This document shows positions 1 to 11,258 of a DNA stretch of 64,000 nucleotides, piece after piece (the first letter of the stretch is position 1; each line of letters opens with the position of its first letter). The translations under genes and the position numbers were made by a program. The notes below the pieces were generated by a model that was not told the origin of the DNA, ran no database searches, and saw only the letters and a list, made by a program, of their open reading frames with translations. The DNA is from Leuctra nigra (lineage: Eukaryota > Arthropoda > Insecta > Plecoptera > Leuctridae). The stretch lies in contig OW203762.1 of the NCBI GenBank assembly GCA_934045905.1, positions 38,603,702-38,667,701 on the forward strand, written 5' to 3'.

Positions 1-595
1 ACTTGTAACTACAGTTAAAATTGCAGATAAGTGGCAGATTAATATTAAACTATATGAAATAAGTAACTTACGAACTTTTAAAGCAGATTTTTGTTTCAAA
101 TGAAGGCTGTAAAACTCCAGGAGGCTCTGAAAATTACATGCATTTTGTAGTACTACTAGCGCTCCTGCAGTTGAAATAAGACCCTATTGTGGCCCTCCTT
201 ACACATTAGACATTAAGCACTAAACACTAAACCTTAAACATTAATCATTACGAAAATTGTGGCCTAGGCTTTAGAAGCAACGTTTTGACTAGATAGTACA
301 TGTAAAATCTCATATTTTACACATTATTCCAGCCCTATCGGTAAAAAATTTACATACTTATTTCTACTTTAAGTGTTTTGAATATCTGTTCACAGAGATT
401 GTTGGAGAAGTACCTATCAAATTCATGGTACATTGACCTGTTATTAAATGTTTCCAGAACGTTTATGGAAAGTTGCGATAAAAATCAGTAACGATGTATA
501 GATAGTTATCTTTGATTGAAAGAATCGTGCTCGATTGGCGATGTTGCGCGTGTCGGTGCTCGCTCATCAACGCGTTACACAGAGCGTTTTCCTAG
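1..595 (+). mobile_element. Helitron/Helentron-like element, 3' part (copy A)
   Basis: The segment from about 281 to 595 matches 3185-3478 over its whole length, including the terminal block GCTCGCTCATCAACGCG and the final TTTTCCTAG followed by T. The left end lies outside the window or is too decayed to place, so the true start is unknown. No protein is encoded, so this is a non-autonomous copy. The 3' end has a short stem (CGCTC pairing with GAGCG) about 9 nt before the terminal CTAG, as in Helitron-like elements. The family assignment is inference; the repeat itself is directly visible. Confidence 0.6.
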
Positions 596-767
596 TAGAC
601 CACATTTTAAATTATCTAGATAGCTCTGCTTTTCCAGTACCGTGATCCTCATATCTATTAGTGTTTTTCAACATTGGATCATAACATGAATAGATATTAG
701 GATCACGGTACTGCATATGAAATTTTTTGAAAAGCAGAGCTAACTAGATAATTTAAAATGTGGTCTA
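596..767. mobile_element. Hairpin MITE with 38-bp terminal inverted repeats
   Basis: The left arm (596-633) and right arm (730-767) are inverted copies with 37 of 38 positions identical, beginning TAGACCACATTTTAAATTAT. Pairing continues inward through AGTACCGTGATCCT on the left, with about 17 extra nt in the right arm. The outermost TA on both sides could be a TA target-site duplication, as in Tc1/mariner-type MITEs. There is no coding capacity. It starts exactly at the base after the CTAG end of copy A. Confidence 0.7.
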
Positions 768-1970
768 TTCAAGCTAGGATTATTAAAGTTATACGTAAAT
801 ATATCTCGAAGGGTAGAGCATCAATAATACAGATTTGCTAAAATAAACAGTTGCGTAAATAGGTAGAGATTTTGGTGCCCGGTGCAAACAACATTTTGAC
901 ACCCCCTCCCCTCCCCCTCTCACCAAGATGAGATAAGATAACATTGTAACTTGCAAGGGGTGGAGGGGGATGAACTCTCCAGCTTTCCCTGAAGGCCGTT
1001 TATGATCTAACACGAGAAATTGGGGAACTAAAATTGATACTTTAGTGGAAACATTAGGAATCTTTTTTTGTGAATCAAAAAGGTAATGCCAAAAAATCTC
1101 AAAATAATTACTAATTTAATATAAATAAAATACTAAAATATAGTCTATTTATTTTAAAATAACTGATTTGCATTTAAAATCACCCAAAGATTGTTCCGTA
1201 AATCAACAAATGTATTGTCTTTTGGCGCTGCCATGTTGGTGGACGTGTCACTGGACAAAATAACACTGTGTACCCTCCAAAATTGAGGTTGGAAGTTCAT
1301 ACTATCCATCCTAGTATATGCGCGGATATACTATTCGTTAATTATCCATCCGTCATTCCAGCTATATCATTGGCAGGATTGTGAGCCTTTTAACAAATAC
1401 CTCTTATACCTGGCGTTCGTAAAAAATACAAAGCACCTCACTGTTTGTTACTCCTTGATCTGCAGGCACAACTGTTGCATATTTTACACTTTGATTTGAT
1501 TAGAACAACATTCCTCAAAAACTAAAATCCTGAATCTATAATTTACACAAGTCTTCCCTTTTATTATGATGTACACATCAACAATAAGGTCAAAGGTCAA
1601 AGTCAAAACACTGAACAGGTTGAGCATTGCCATGACATCGAGTCGATCGACTATGACGTACCTCTGTGATTCTCCTAAGGGTTGTCGATCGACTGTTGAC
1701 AAATGAAGCATTTGCTCCGTCGCTGTTGATCAGAACCATTCCCGACTCAGCTTCAAGAACATCGCAAGTATCTTTGATCGCAGGTCTACTCGGATACTTT
1801 AGCATTGATTATCAGGTACGTTATGCAAGATAATAACATAATGTGGTATATTAATATAGATATAAATATATAATATGATTTTTTGGAGATATAATACATA
1901 TACACTCTGTAGGAAGAAGTTTTCAGGTAGATCTCTGTCTATTTTAAAAGTAGTTGAGCTGGTTCGGTTA
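768..1970. other. Intergenic/flank stretch without recognised gene
   Basis: This is AT-rich sequence with short chance ORFs only. A C-rich patch lies near 900-925 and a G-rich patch near 955-970. I see no convincing exon, RNA gene or transposon terminus. Confidence 0.5.
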
Positions 1971-1971
1971 T

Positions 1972-3478
1972 TGAGCGAGCGCAGCGAGCGTCACCACGGT
2001 ACTCTTATGGCACTTTCTCTGTGTGTGTTTTTTTTTTTTTTTTTTTTTTGCCTGCACTGCCCAGGTCAAACCGCACAACCAATCGATCTGAAATTTTGTA
2101 CACATACTAACGTATTCTATGCGATCCCTGGGATCTTTTCTGAACGATATCCTGTGATTGGTTCAAATTTTATAAAAATTATCTTTCGATTGGTTGGTTC
2201 GATCAATTTGAAATTTAGCAAAGTCATTGCAACCAACATTGTACCCAATCAAAAAAAAATTCAGCCAAATCCTCCAATTGGTTCAAATTTGAAACCATTT
2301 TTCCTGTGATTTTTGAAATTTAAACTGGAACCGATTGACCGACTAACTAAAAACTTCGCATGGTCATTGGTACCAACATTTAAGGTATTTTTGCCAATTT
2401 TCACTCTAATCTGTCGTTATTTTCAAAAGTTTTTGTCATTTTAGGGACTTTTTGCGTGTTGGCTGTCAAATTCACGGCGACTTCGAATCTACAAGGCAAG
2501 GTAGTTAGAGCAGAAAGTTTTAAACGATATGAAACTAATAATGACCGTTCAACAGATTGATCTGATATTGTATACACACACTACATATCATATCATATGG
2601 GTAGTCCCAGGTATATTTTTTGAACGAGATCCTGTGATTTTTGAAAATTAACAAGGAACCGTTCAATCATAAAGGTTTAATCGATCAACTTAAAACTTAG
2701 CAAGGATTGGCAACTTAAAACTTAGCAAGGATTGGCACCAATATTTTTCATTTGTATACTTAATTTAAAACGGCCTATAGCCACACCACCATTTGACCTA
2801 TCAAATGGTCTTCGATTAATCTGATCAATCAAACTCATATTTTGCATGGTCGTTCAGACCAACATTGTCTCTTATTTTACAAATTTTCAGCCCTACCAGT
2901 CAAGAACATAGATGCACTTATTGACAGTTTTAATAACTGTCAGAAATGACATTTCAAAACAGAAATTCCACTGCATTCTGGGTTGCTCTATGTAGCAAAG
3001 CAAAGTTTATAGATGGCTATTCTCAATATCAAGTAAGACAGATTCTTTTCTTAGTTGATCATATTGCAATACATAATGTAGTCAAAATGTAATGTATGTA
3101 TTTCATATACATAGGTATAGGTATACCTTATCTAAAATAATTTATTTTACGATATGGATTGTGTTTCACAGTTATGAAAACGACGTTTTGACTAGATAAC
3201 ATCATATTTTACACATTTCCAGCTCCATCGGTCAAGAATTTACAGACTTATTGCTGTTTTAAGTGTTTGAATATCTGTCCAAAGAGATTGATGGAAAAAT
3301 ATCAGTACAATAATATGTTATTTAATTGATCCAGAGTGTTTATGAAAAGTTGCAGGGAAAATTGGTAATAAATAATGTATAGTTATAGTTATCTTTGATT
3401 GAATGGATCGTGCTTGATTGACGATGTCGTGCGTGTCGGTGCTCGCTCATCAACGCGTTACACCGAGCGTTTTCCTAG
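1972..3478 (+). mobile_element. Helitron/Helentron-like element, near full length (copy B)
   Basis: It begins TGAGCGAGCGCAGCGAGCG, then TCACCACGGTACTCTTATGG, then a T-rich run (2030-2049) and a block also found in reverse in copy D (CCCAGGTCAAACCGC, AATCGATCTGAAATTTTGTA). It ends CTAG at 3475-3478, followed by T. The nonamer TGAGCGAGC at the 5' end recurs inverted near the 3' end (GCTCGCTCA, about 3441-3449), a subterminal inverted repeat like those of Helentron-type elements. The 5' boundary was placed by comparing the divergence points of copies B and D. No transposase is present. The 144-residue ORF at 1875-2309 runs through this repeat and is not a gene. Confidence 0.65.
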
Positions 3479-3689
3479 TACAGTTTATACGTATGCATTG
3501 TACGATTTTAGTGGAGTTTTATTTTGTCATCTTCCTGAATCCTGTTGTTGACTTTATTCATTGGGCATAGTCAGTGTAAATTCCAAATAGGGACTGCATT
3601 TCAAAATAGTCCGAAAACAAAATATTTGCGTTCATAACCAAAGAAGCTGTCAAGGAAAAATAATAAGATGTAATATTTAAAAAGTAATA

Positions 3690-4523
3690 ACGGGATCCCG
3701 TGATTGGTTCAAATTAAACAAAAATATATATCTTTCGATTGGTTGGTTCGATTGGTTGCTTAACAATCTTACAAAGTTTCAGCCAAATCCTCCCATTGGT
3801 TAAAATTTAAACCCATGTTTCCTGTGTTTTTTGAAATTTAAACTAGAACCATTTGACCGATCAACTTCAATTTGAAATTTTGAGAAATCATTACGACCCG
3901 GACCAACATTGTCCCCAATCTTACAAAGTTTCAGCCAAATCCTCCCATTGGTTAAAATTTAAACACGTTTCCTGTGTTTTTGAAATTTAAACTAGAACCA
4001 TTTGACCGATCAACTTAAAACTTTGCATGGTCATTGGGACTAGCATTATCTGTGTTTTTGTCAATTTTCAGACTAATCTGTGTTTAAATCCAAAAGTTAT
4101 TGACATTTTACGGACATTTTCGTGTTGGCTGTCAAATTTCTCGAAAATATTTGATCACGGCAGCTTTTACTCTTCAGTTCCAACCAAGGTAGTTAGAAAC
4201 TTTCAACGCATATGAAACTTATAATGACCGTTCAACTTGGTTTAACAGATCGATTTGATATTGAGTACACACACAAATATCATATGATTGGTCCCAGGTA
4301 TAAATTAACAAAGAACCGTTCAATCATTAAGGTTCAATCGATCAACTTAAAACTTTGCGTGGGTATTGAGACTAATATTTTATGAATTTTTGGAGATGTT
4401 TAAGCAAGTCTGTGACAAAATTCAAGAATTATTGGCTTTTAACGAAATTTTCAGAATTTCGGTTCGAGGTGTTGCGCGTATCCGTGCTCGCTCATCAACG
4501 CGTTACACAGAGCGTTTTCCTAG
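3690..4523 (+). mobile_element. Helitron/Helentron-like element, 5'-truncated copy C
   Basis: Homology to copies B and D starts near 3690 (CCCGTGATTGGTTCAAATT) and ends at CTAG 4520-4523, followed by T. Inside it, 3764-3915 and 3916-4067 are tandem copies of a 152-bp unit, nearly identical over their first 100 bp. The stretch 3479-3689 between copies B and C is unrelated. The 73-residue ORF at 4366-4587 is element sequence, not a gene. Confidence 0.6.
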
Positions 4524-4689
4524 TAATCTTTGTATTATAGCATGGAAATCTCGAACAAGCTCCAATAATTCCTGGCTACATACGTAATACAAGTTTTCCT
4601 TTTTCATGAGTAAAAGAGAAGAGTAAAAGCAAAATTGCAGAATATGGCGTTAAACTCTGCAGTTCGCCCTTGTGAGTGCGCCGGGAGGC

Positions 4690-4920
4690 CAGGCGTCGGT
4701 GGTTGCCGAAGAGGAGGGGGGGGAGAGAGCGTCGGAATTTATGGTAGACGTAACATCAGCCTTTTCTTATGCCAGCCAAAAGTAAATGTTTAATAAAGTC
4801 ATGCTATGCCTTAATACCAGCTTTGCTATTCTCTCACTCTCTCCCTCTCTTTTTATCTCGCTTGTCACAGAGAAAGTGCGTGGTGGGAGGGGAGGGAGGG
4901 AGGGAGGGAGGGAGGGAGAG
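4690..4920 (+). repeat. G/A-rich low-complexity block with (GGGA)n
   Basis: G-rich runs at 4705-4730 and a GGGA tandem tract at about 4886-4918 are visible, with a CT-rich tract between them (4830-4850). Microsatellite only. Confidence 0.7.
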
Positions 4921-5376
4921 ACCGATGTGAGCACGTGCTAAGAATTGCCGAAAAGCGAAACTGGAAATTGCTTTCGCAATTCAGCTTGATGCGACAAGGC
5001 AAAAGTCTTGCGTGGCTTCTTTGTATTACCAGCTATAGCTAATATCATTATTTGTTTCCCAGCCAGTTTATCAGAAATTGTGTTGGGTCAGGTTTTACCA
5101 TCACCCGGCAAGTTGTTGCCTGTAATACTGGTCAACTTAGTTGTTTCCAAGGCGCCTTTCTTCAATAGCGAAGAGGAAATAAAAAATGAGCCCACACTGC
5201 CAAAAATATATTTATAATTATAATTTTTAAAAATGTTGTGCTACGTTTCCGTCAACATGGAACAAACAAAGCAATGATGAATATTTCTAGGGATCACATC
5301 CGTGAACCATGCAGAAGTAAGAATTGATGACGTGTTGTTCCTCGGCACAATGTTTGACATTGAAGTGGTCTAGAAC

Positions 5377-5389
5377 CGACGCGTGTTTG
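5377..5389. repeat. Target-site duplication, left copy
   Basis: CGACGCGTGTTTG, identical to 5830-5842 on the other side of the retroelement. Confidence 0.75.
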
Positions 5390-5829
5390 CCCCCCGACGG
5401 CTGCCACCTTATCGCGGTGGTGGGGTTTGTGTTGGCCAATGATCCATTGCAGCTACGCCGGCGAGCATATGCTCATGTGTAAGGGTTACCCATGCCGGAC
5501 AGATCAGTGGTGAGGCCCAGACTAAGAGCAGCCAGGGTCGGCCTAACCATGCCCTCCCGTGAATTTGCGGTCCCCTCGGGCCGACCTTCCCCCTCGAGAT
5601 GGTGACCCCCCTGAAATCGGGTTCAGTCGGCCCGAATCCTCACACCCCCCGGTCCGTCCCCATTCCGGCCTGGCCTTCCCACCAGTGCTGGACTCCTCCG
5701 GATCGGGCCCGTTAGGTCGACCACCTCCCCTTGCCCTCCAATTATGATCAACAAGGTTAAATATATCAAATAATGTGCGCAATATAACCTCGTCGTTGAC
5801 GCGCCATTAAACCAAACTAATCAATCAAT
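5390..5829 (+). mobile_element. Non-autonomous retroelement (LINE-derived/SINE-like) with target-site duplication
   Basis: A GC-rich 440-bp insert in AT-rich DNA is flanked by a perfect 13-bp direct repeat CGACGCGTGTTTG at 5377-5389 and 5830-5842. It starts with a C run and ends in a (AATC)n tail (AATCAATCAATC), a type of microsatellite tail used by several non-LTR retrotransposon clades. The internal sequence (CCGGCGAGCATATGCTCATG, then CATGCCGGACAGATCAGTGG) looks like a LINE 5' leader joined directly to a 3' tail, with no reverse-transcriptase ORF between. ORFs in this GC-rich insert are not cellular genes. The duplication and tail are seen directly; the LINE origin is inferred. Confidence 0.75.
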
Positions 5830-5842
5830 CGACGCGTGTTTG
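5830..5842. repeat. Target-site duplication, right copy
   Basis: CGACGCGTGTTTG, identical to 5377-5389. The first C may also belong to the AATC tail. Confidence 0.75.
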
Positions 5843-7042
5843 TCTCAGTGTAAGGACTTGGTTCTGACATCACGGCGCCTCCACCTGTTGAAGCGCCGGC
5901 GCCACTAACTCACACCATCTTGATCTCAATGCTGCCTCATTTACATCAACATAATTACACAGCTCAAACTCAAATCATTTTATTGCCTTCTATTTACCAT
6001 TTTTGTATAATTCTTGTAGGTTAATATGTATACTAATATCAATGTTAAAACGAATCTTCACTTGATGTTAGTTTGGAAAATGGATTGTTAAGCAATATTT
6101 AGAACATGTTTACCCAACTGTTTACACATCCCTCATAACTAAAATAATACACATATTGCCATTCATAAATATTACAATAATTTCTCTATACAGAAAGAGC
6201 TGCCGGTATTAAAATATTTTATTATTTATTAAAATCAATAGAATAATACCTTTCCAAACACAATACCATACGGCACGTTACATGTTTAACAAAAGCTTTG
6301 CATGCGACGTATACATATACAGAAAACCGTATAACAAACGTTCCTATTTCAACTCCAGCCATACCATTTGGGACTCTGCTTTTGGTCACTGTGAATTCTT
6401 TATAGTGGGGATGTAGATTCCTGGTTTTGAATTAACTACCCCTGTATACATGCAGCCTCTAGCAAAGGCTTGTGAACCCAACCCAGTTGGCGGGCAATGA
6501 GAATATATTAATATTAGAATCGTGTACACGCAAACTGGGCTGGTGAATTTGCCCTGGCTGAAACAGTTTGTGGGCTTTTCTCTCTGCTCATGGAAACACA
6601 ACAAGCAAACGCACAAACGCCTTGGGCGTGTGCAAACATCAACCACAACTTTGCATTACTGCTAAAAGAAACTTGTTGATATTACGAGTAATATAATATA
6701 TACCTATATAGAGCGAGGGAGAAGGCTCATGTGGAATGATTAAACTTTGGTTGTAATAATATTTCGTATGTGAATTGGCTAGGGTAAATAAAACTAAAAA
6801 CGAACTGTTTAAAGGTGGTGTTTGACTTTTGTTTGAAACTTGGGGCGAAATAAAGGTATGGGATAGCACATTTTATTTTTCAAGAAAATGCTTATTTAAT
6901 TTTATTATACTACAGTAATCAGTAAAAGTCCAATGATGAAATTACAGTATAATTTGTACGATAATTCGAGTCATACGATCGTATGCTGTACGATATTATG
7001 TATCTTACACAAATTATAAAGAATGCAATTAGTTGAGAGGTT

Positions 7043-7118
7043 AAAAATTATGTAATTTGTTTTAGTAGAGGTGCCGTGACAACATGGCACTTCTACTAAA
7101 AAAAAATTACAAATTTTC
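7043..7118. repeat. Near-perfect 33-bp-arm hairpin
   Basis: Left arm 7043-7075 and right arm 7086-7118 are inverted copies with a few mismatches around the A/T run. The core TAGTAGAGGTGCC pairs with GGCACTTCTACTA across a 10-nt loop. It may be a tiny MITE or a transcribed stem-loop; no target duplication is obvious. Confidence 0.6.
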
Positions 7119-10100
7119 CTATCAGAGGGTAGAATTATCCAATTTTTTATTGCTTTTAGATTATATAAAATAGTACGTTGTGTATTCTGATGTATGTCAC
7201 CTCAGAGATTTTATTTGTGTCTTGATGAAAATATGAATTTTTGTATCCTCTTCTCTTAAATGACTCTCTAATGGTCTTGCAATAATATTATAAAATATAA
7301 CAAAACTTACCTCTTCAATGAAAATATGTCGCGATGAGCTCCAACCTCCGTCGAAAATACCCCAACATCAATTATATAACATAAACCCTGTTATCCCTGC
7401 TACTAAAATAAAAATGTAATTATTTTCCCCTCCTGTATGCGGGTCGGTAATTAAAAGTGTTCACATAGATCTGGCGTCAGCAACCTGAGTTAATTTGCCT
7501 AATGAACTGCTTTGTACAACACACATGGAGCTCTGACACGCTAAAAAACAATCGGCAATCGATTTGATGAACACGGTACGATGTCAGCCTGCTGTCATAT
7601 CTTCACATGGCTGCTGTCATGGCTGCATTGCTGCTGCGGCGTCCTCGCTCACCCAAGATTCAATGATTTGTTCCAATATCTGATACGTATGCTTCGTTAA
7701 TCCTGAAATTATTATACTCCATACCAGATATCTCCACAGCTAAACCTCTTACTGACGGGAGTTGCAAAATCTAAGAATCTGTGTATTGCTGTTTTGACAA
7801 GGAGCTCCTCTGGTTTGCATGTAGTAGAACGTTTCTTTTCTTGTTTTTCTGGTCTTAATGGTGAAATGTTTTCGGTTACCTTATCTCATAGAATGTATGC
7901 ATATCTTTCTTATTTGTTGAGCATTGTAGATGTTTATGAAAACGTTTAAACAAAATTAAATCAAAACTCAATAACCATTTTAAGAAATAAATAAAACGAA
8001 TTAACTAGACTCTTGAATTGATATGCACATGGCTAGTATTTTGACTCTTATGTCATCTTCTCCTAAAACATTGATTTCATCTTCTAACGATTCTTCGAAT
8101 GGATAAATATGGCATAAAACTTATTTTCGTTGAAAATGCTACAATTTTAATTACTTCATATTGATGTAATAGAAAACAATTGGAAGGGAAATCAATGGAG
8201 AGGTTCATATTCCCGCACAAATAAATTTATTATAACTTTCTTTATTCTCAATTCCATTCTCCACTACCAATCTAGCTCTTTTTGTCCGTTTATCTACAAG
8301 TTAAAGGTTCATTTCCCTAACTCTATTCATTAGCTATATATTTATATTCGGCCCCGCAACGGGGTCTGCCATTATACTTTGCCGGTATAAAACTTTGTTT
8401 TCATGCTATACATTATACACAATACATAGGGTGTGTCATGTGAGGGAGCATCAGCTTTCAAGGGATTGTTTTCGGGCAGGTATTTACTACGATTATTTTG
8501 TATAATTTGACATAATCCCGTAAAAGTGACTGGTTATTTTTCTCATTAATTTAAACAACATAACAATAATAATATTATTACCAACATTGGCAGATACGAT
8601 AACAACAAATATTGACTTTTACAATCAGCATAGTATCCAAGTTTGACAATACAAAACGAACGGCTACATTGATTGTTACAACTTCTGTAGTACATGTGAC
8701 TAAAAACAAATGTTCAACTTTCCATTTGATTACTTTTCGAATTCTTCGATGCCCAAACAGCCTCCAATCATGTGTTGTGAAGGCGCAGTACCAAAAATAG
8801 TTAATCGTATCATGACTGGAAGCTCGTTATTTATGCGACATCCCTTTTTGTGTTTTCACGTGAAAAAACAAGAATCAATTCGCGAAATAGTAAATCATCT
8901 CTGACTGTGTTTTTGGCGGGGAAAATTTCAAGTTTTTACCCCGCCGAAAAGAACACATTAGGAAAAATTATTCTTACTTATTTAGTTTCGTTGCAATTTT
9001 CATTTTATTTTTATATTAACGACAAAAATAAATCCAAACAAATATTTCATATCTCTTGATTTTTATAAGGGATCTAGTCATTTTTGGGATAAAATGTGAC
9101 ATCATTCGTCCAGCTTTTAGCCAATCACCTAGCGCTTGGCAATTGCAGTGTCAATGTGTGTACTAAGAACTAGAATACAAATGTTTTGGCCATCTCCATC
9201 ACACAGAATGATCACACCACACAAGGTGCGAAGCTAATATCTAATTTGTGTGCAAATTACCGTGGTTACTACAAACAACATAATTCATATATATTTATAT
9301 TATAACAGCTCATTTTTCTTGACAAAAAAATCCAACGTTTAGTACTTTTTCTTCTGAATAGCTGCACCTATTGTTCATGTATCAAAACGCTCACTTCCAT
9401 TTCACAAAGTATAAAATGTGCTCCTATTGCGATTACAATTATGCTATATATGTTTTCTATTGATTAATTATACACTCTGATCAGCAATCCACGATTAGGT
9501 TGATCAATTTCAAGTGTTGAACACTTCGAAGCAATGGGCGGGGTAGAGGGGTACATTATACGGCAGGGTTTTGGGGGAGGGGGACGTGGCCGCTTTTACC
9601 GAGTGTTTCCTTTTTCAAATTTCGATTAAAAATATTAATTTTGTCTTATTGTTTCGAAAATATTTAGCTTTTTGAGAATATTTAATAAATTTTGGAAGCA
9701 GTTTTCCCCGTCTCTGATTGTACGAAGTATCAAATTCTCCTGATTAGATTGTATGAACGGCAAAGACGGGCGCGGTTTGGGGACTAACTGCTCAACGCAA
9801 ACAACATTCGGCTTGAGATGGCGATACTAAAACATGACGTTAGAAATCCATTGAAATATTTGTTTTATATTATCACCGATTAACTTATATTTACATGTTT
9901 TTACTCCTTAACATTACATAGACTAGCACTAGATTGTTAATCTCCACTAAGCCATTCCGGCATGTCTAAAACAACACTAATTATTAAATATTTGTGTCTA
10001 TTTTGCTCACTATCCTCTCTGCCCTTGTTGTTCTGATATTGTGTTAGTTTGAGGTGCTACTGCTCTTCTCGGCACTATTCTAGAATCGTCATCTCTGCTC

Positions 10101-10850
10101 ACGGCCCGGCTCACACGCACAGTCAACTGCGGTTACAGTTAGAAATAACATGGGGTTATACATAGTAGCACTATGCTCGACACTACATTTAGATTCTACA
10201 CTACCAGTCACTACATTTTTTGGTTAAATTGTTTCTATTTTTTGGTATATTTTTTGCGTGTGTTTATATTTTATCTTTCATATCACCAACAACGAAACCC
10301 CGCCGTCATTTGTTTTGACAGCTCCCGGCTACTTTGTAGACTAGGCTACGCTATACGGGGGGTTCTACGATCTACACTAAGCTAGGCATGGGTAAATCGG
10401 TTCATTTTGGAACGACGCACCATGTTTTGTACGTAGGAATAACGCAGATTCCTGGGGTTCATATTTTTTTTAGCAAACATCATTTTTAACAGTCGCATCG
10501 CGCAGTGGCGAGCATGCGCTCTCATACCTTTTACACTTTCGGTAGGTACTATGAAAATAATCCACGCCAAAAATTTATTAACACTCTTTTACATACGCTT
10601 CACGTTAATCTACTTTATATTTATACTTAAGACAAACAAATTGTTTTTTCACTCTATATATTTATATTTTCTTCACAGTTTTTAAATATATATTTTTTGT
10701 ATAATATATATATAATATGTTTTTTTGTTATTTATTACATCCTCTTACGATTAGATATTATATTCACATGATTCTCGTTGCACATTTCATGATGGTCGAC
10801 TTATCACTCTATTTCCACTAGACGCGGATGCATTCAACTGCACTTCACAC
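7119..10850. other. AT-rich stretch without recognised gene
   Basis: I see no convincing exon or RNA gene on either strand. Overlapping short ORFs at 8612-9059 are AT-rich and lack splice or domain support. A GCT-rich patch lies at about 7590-7640. The region is downstream of the minus-strand gene and could hold part of its 3' UTR, but no end can be fixed. Confidence 0.5.
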
Positions 10851-10851
10851 C

Positions 10852-10882
10852 TCGCTCTCTCTCTCTCTCTCTCTCTCTTTCT
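10852..10882 (+). repeat. (CT)n microsatellite
   Basis: A run of CT dinucleotides at about 10853-10878, followed by TTCTCCCGG. Confidence 0.9.
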
Positions 10883-10918
10883 CCCGGTGCAGCCTCGAGA
10901 CGACGTGACGATGATATC

Positions 10919-11008
10919 GATGTTGTTGTTGTGGTTGTTGATGTTGTTGATGTTGTTCTTCTTGATTTGATGTTCTTCTTGTTGTTGTTGGCGGCCCGTC
11001 GTTGTTGT
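10919..11008 (+). repeat. (GTT)n-rich trinucleotide tract
   Basis: Imperfect GTT/GTG/CTT triplets run through 10920-11008. The ORF at 10931-11167 is a product of this tract and is not supported as a gene. Confidence 0.8.
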
Positions 11009-11258
11009 TATGTTTGGAGTATTACCATCAGACCAGAAGACTTGGTGCTAGCCAATCCTCATCGGCTAGCTGAATGGTTGTTCCAAAGAGTAAAGAAAGA
11101 ACAGAGCTTACAACAGGTAACAGTACACTTGGAAGCAATAACATATACCCGTAGTAGATACGGCTAATAACACGGATCGAACCAAAGAAACGATCGGATT
11201 TATGTCTTTGACTTGTGTAATAATTAATAGTCATCGTATGCGATACACATGAAATCAA

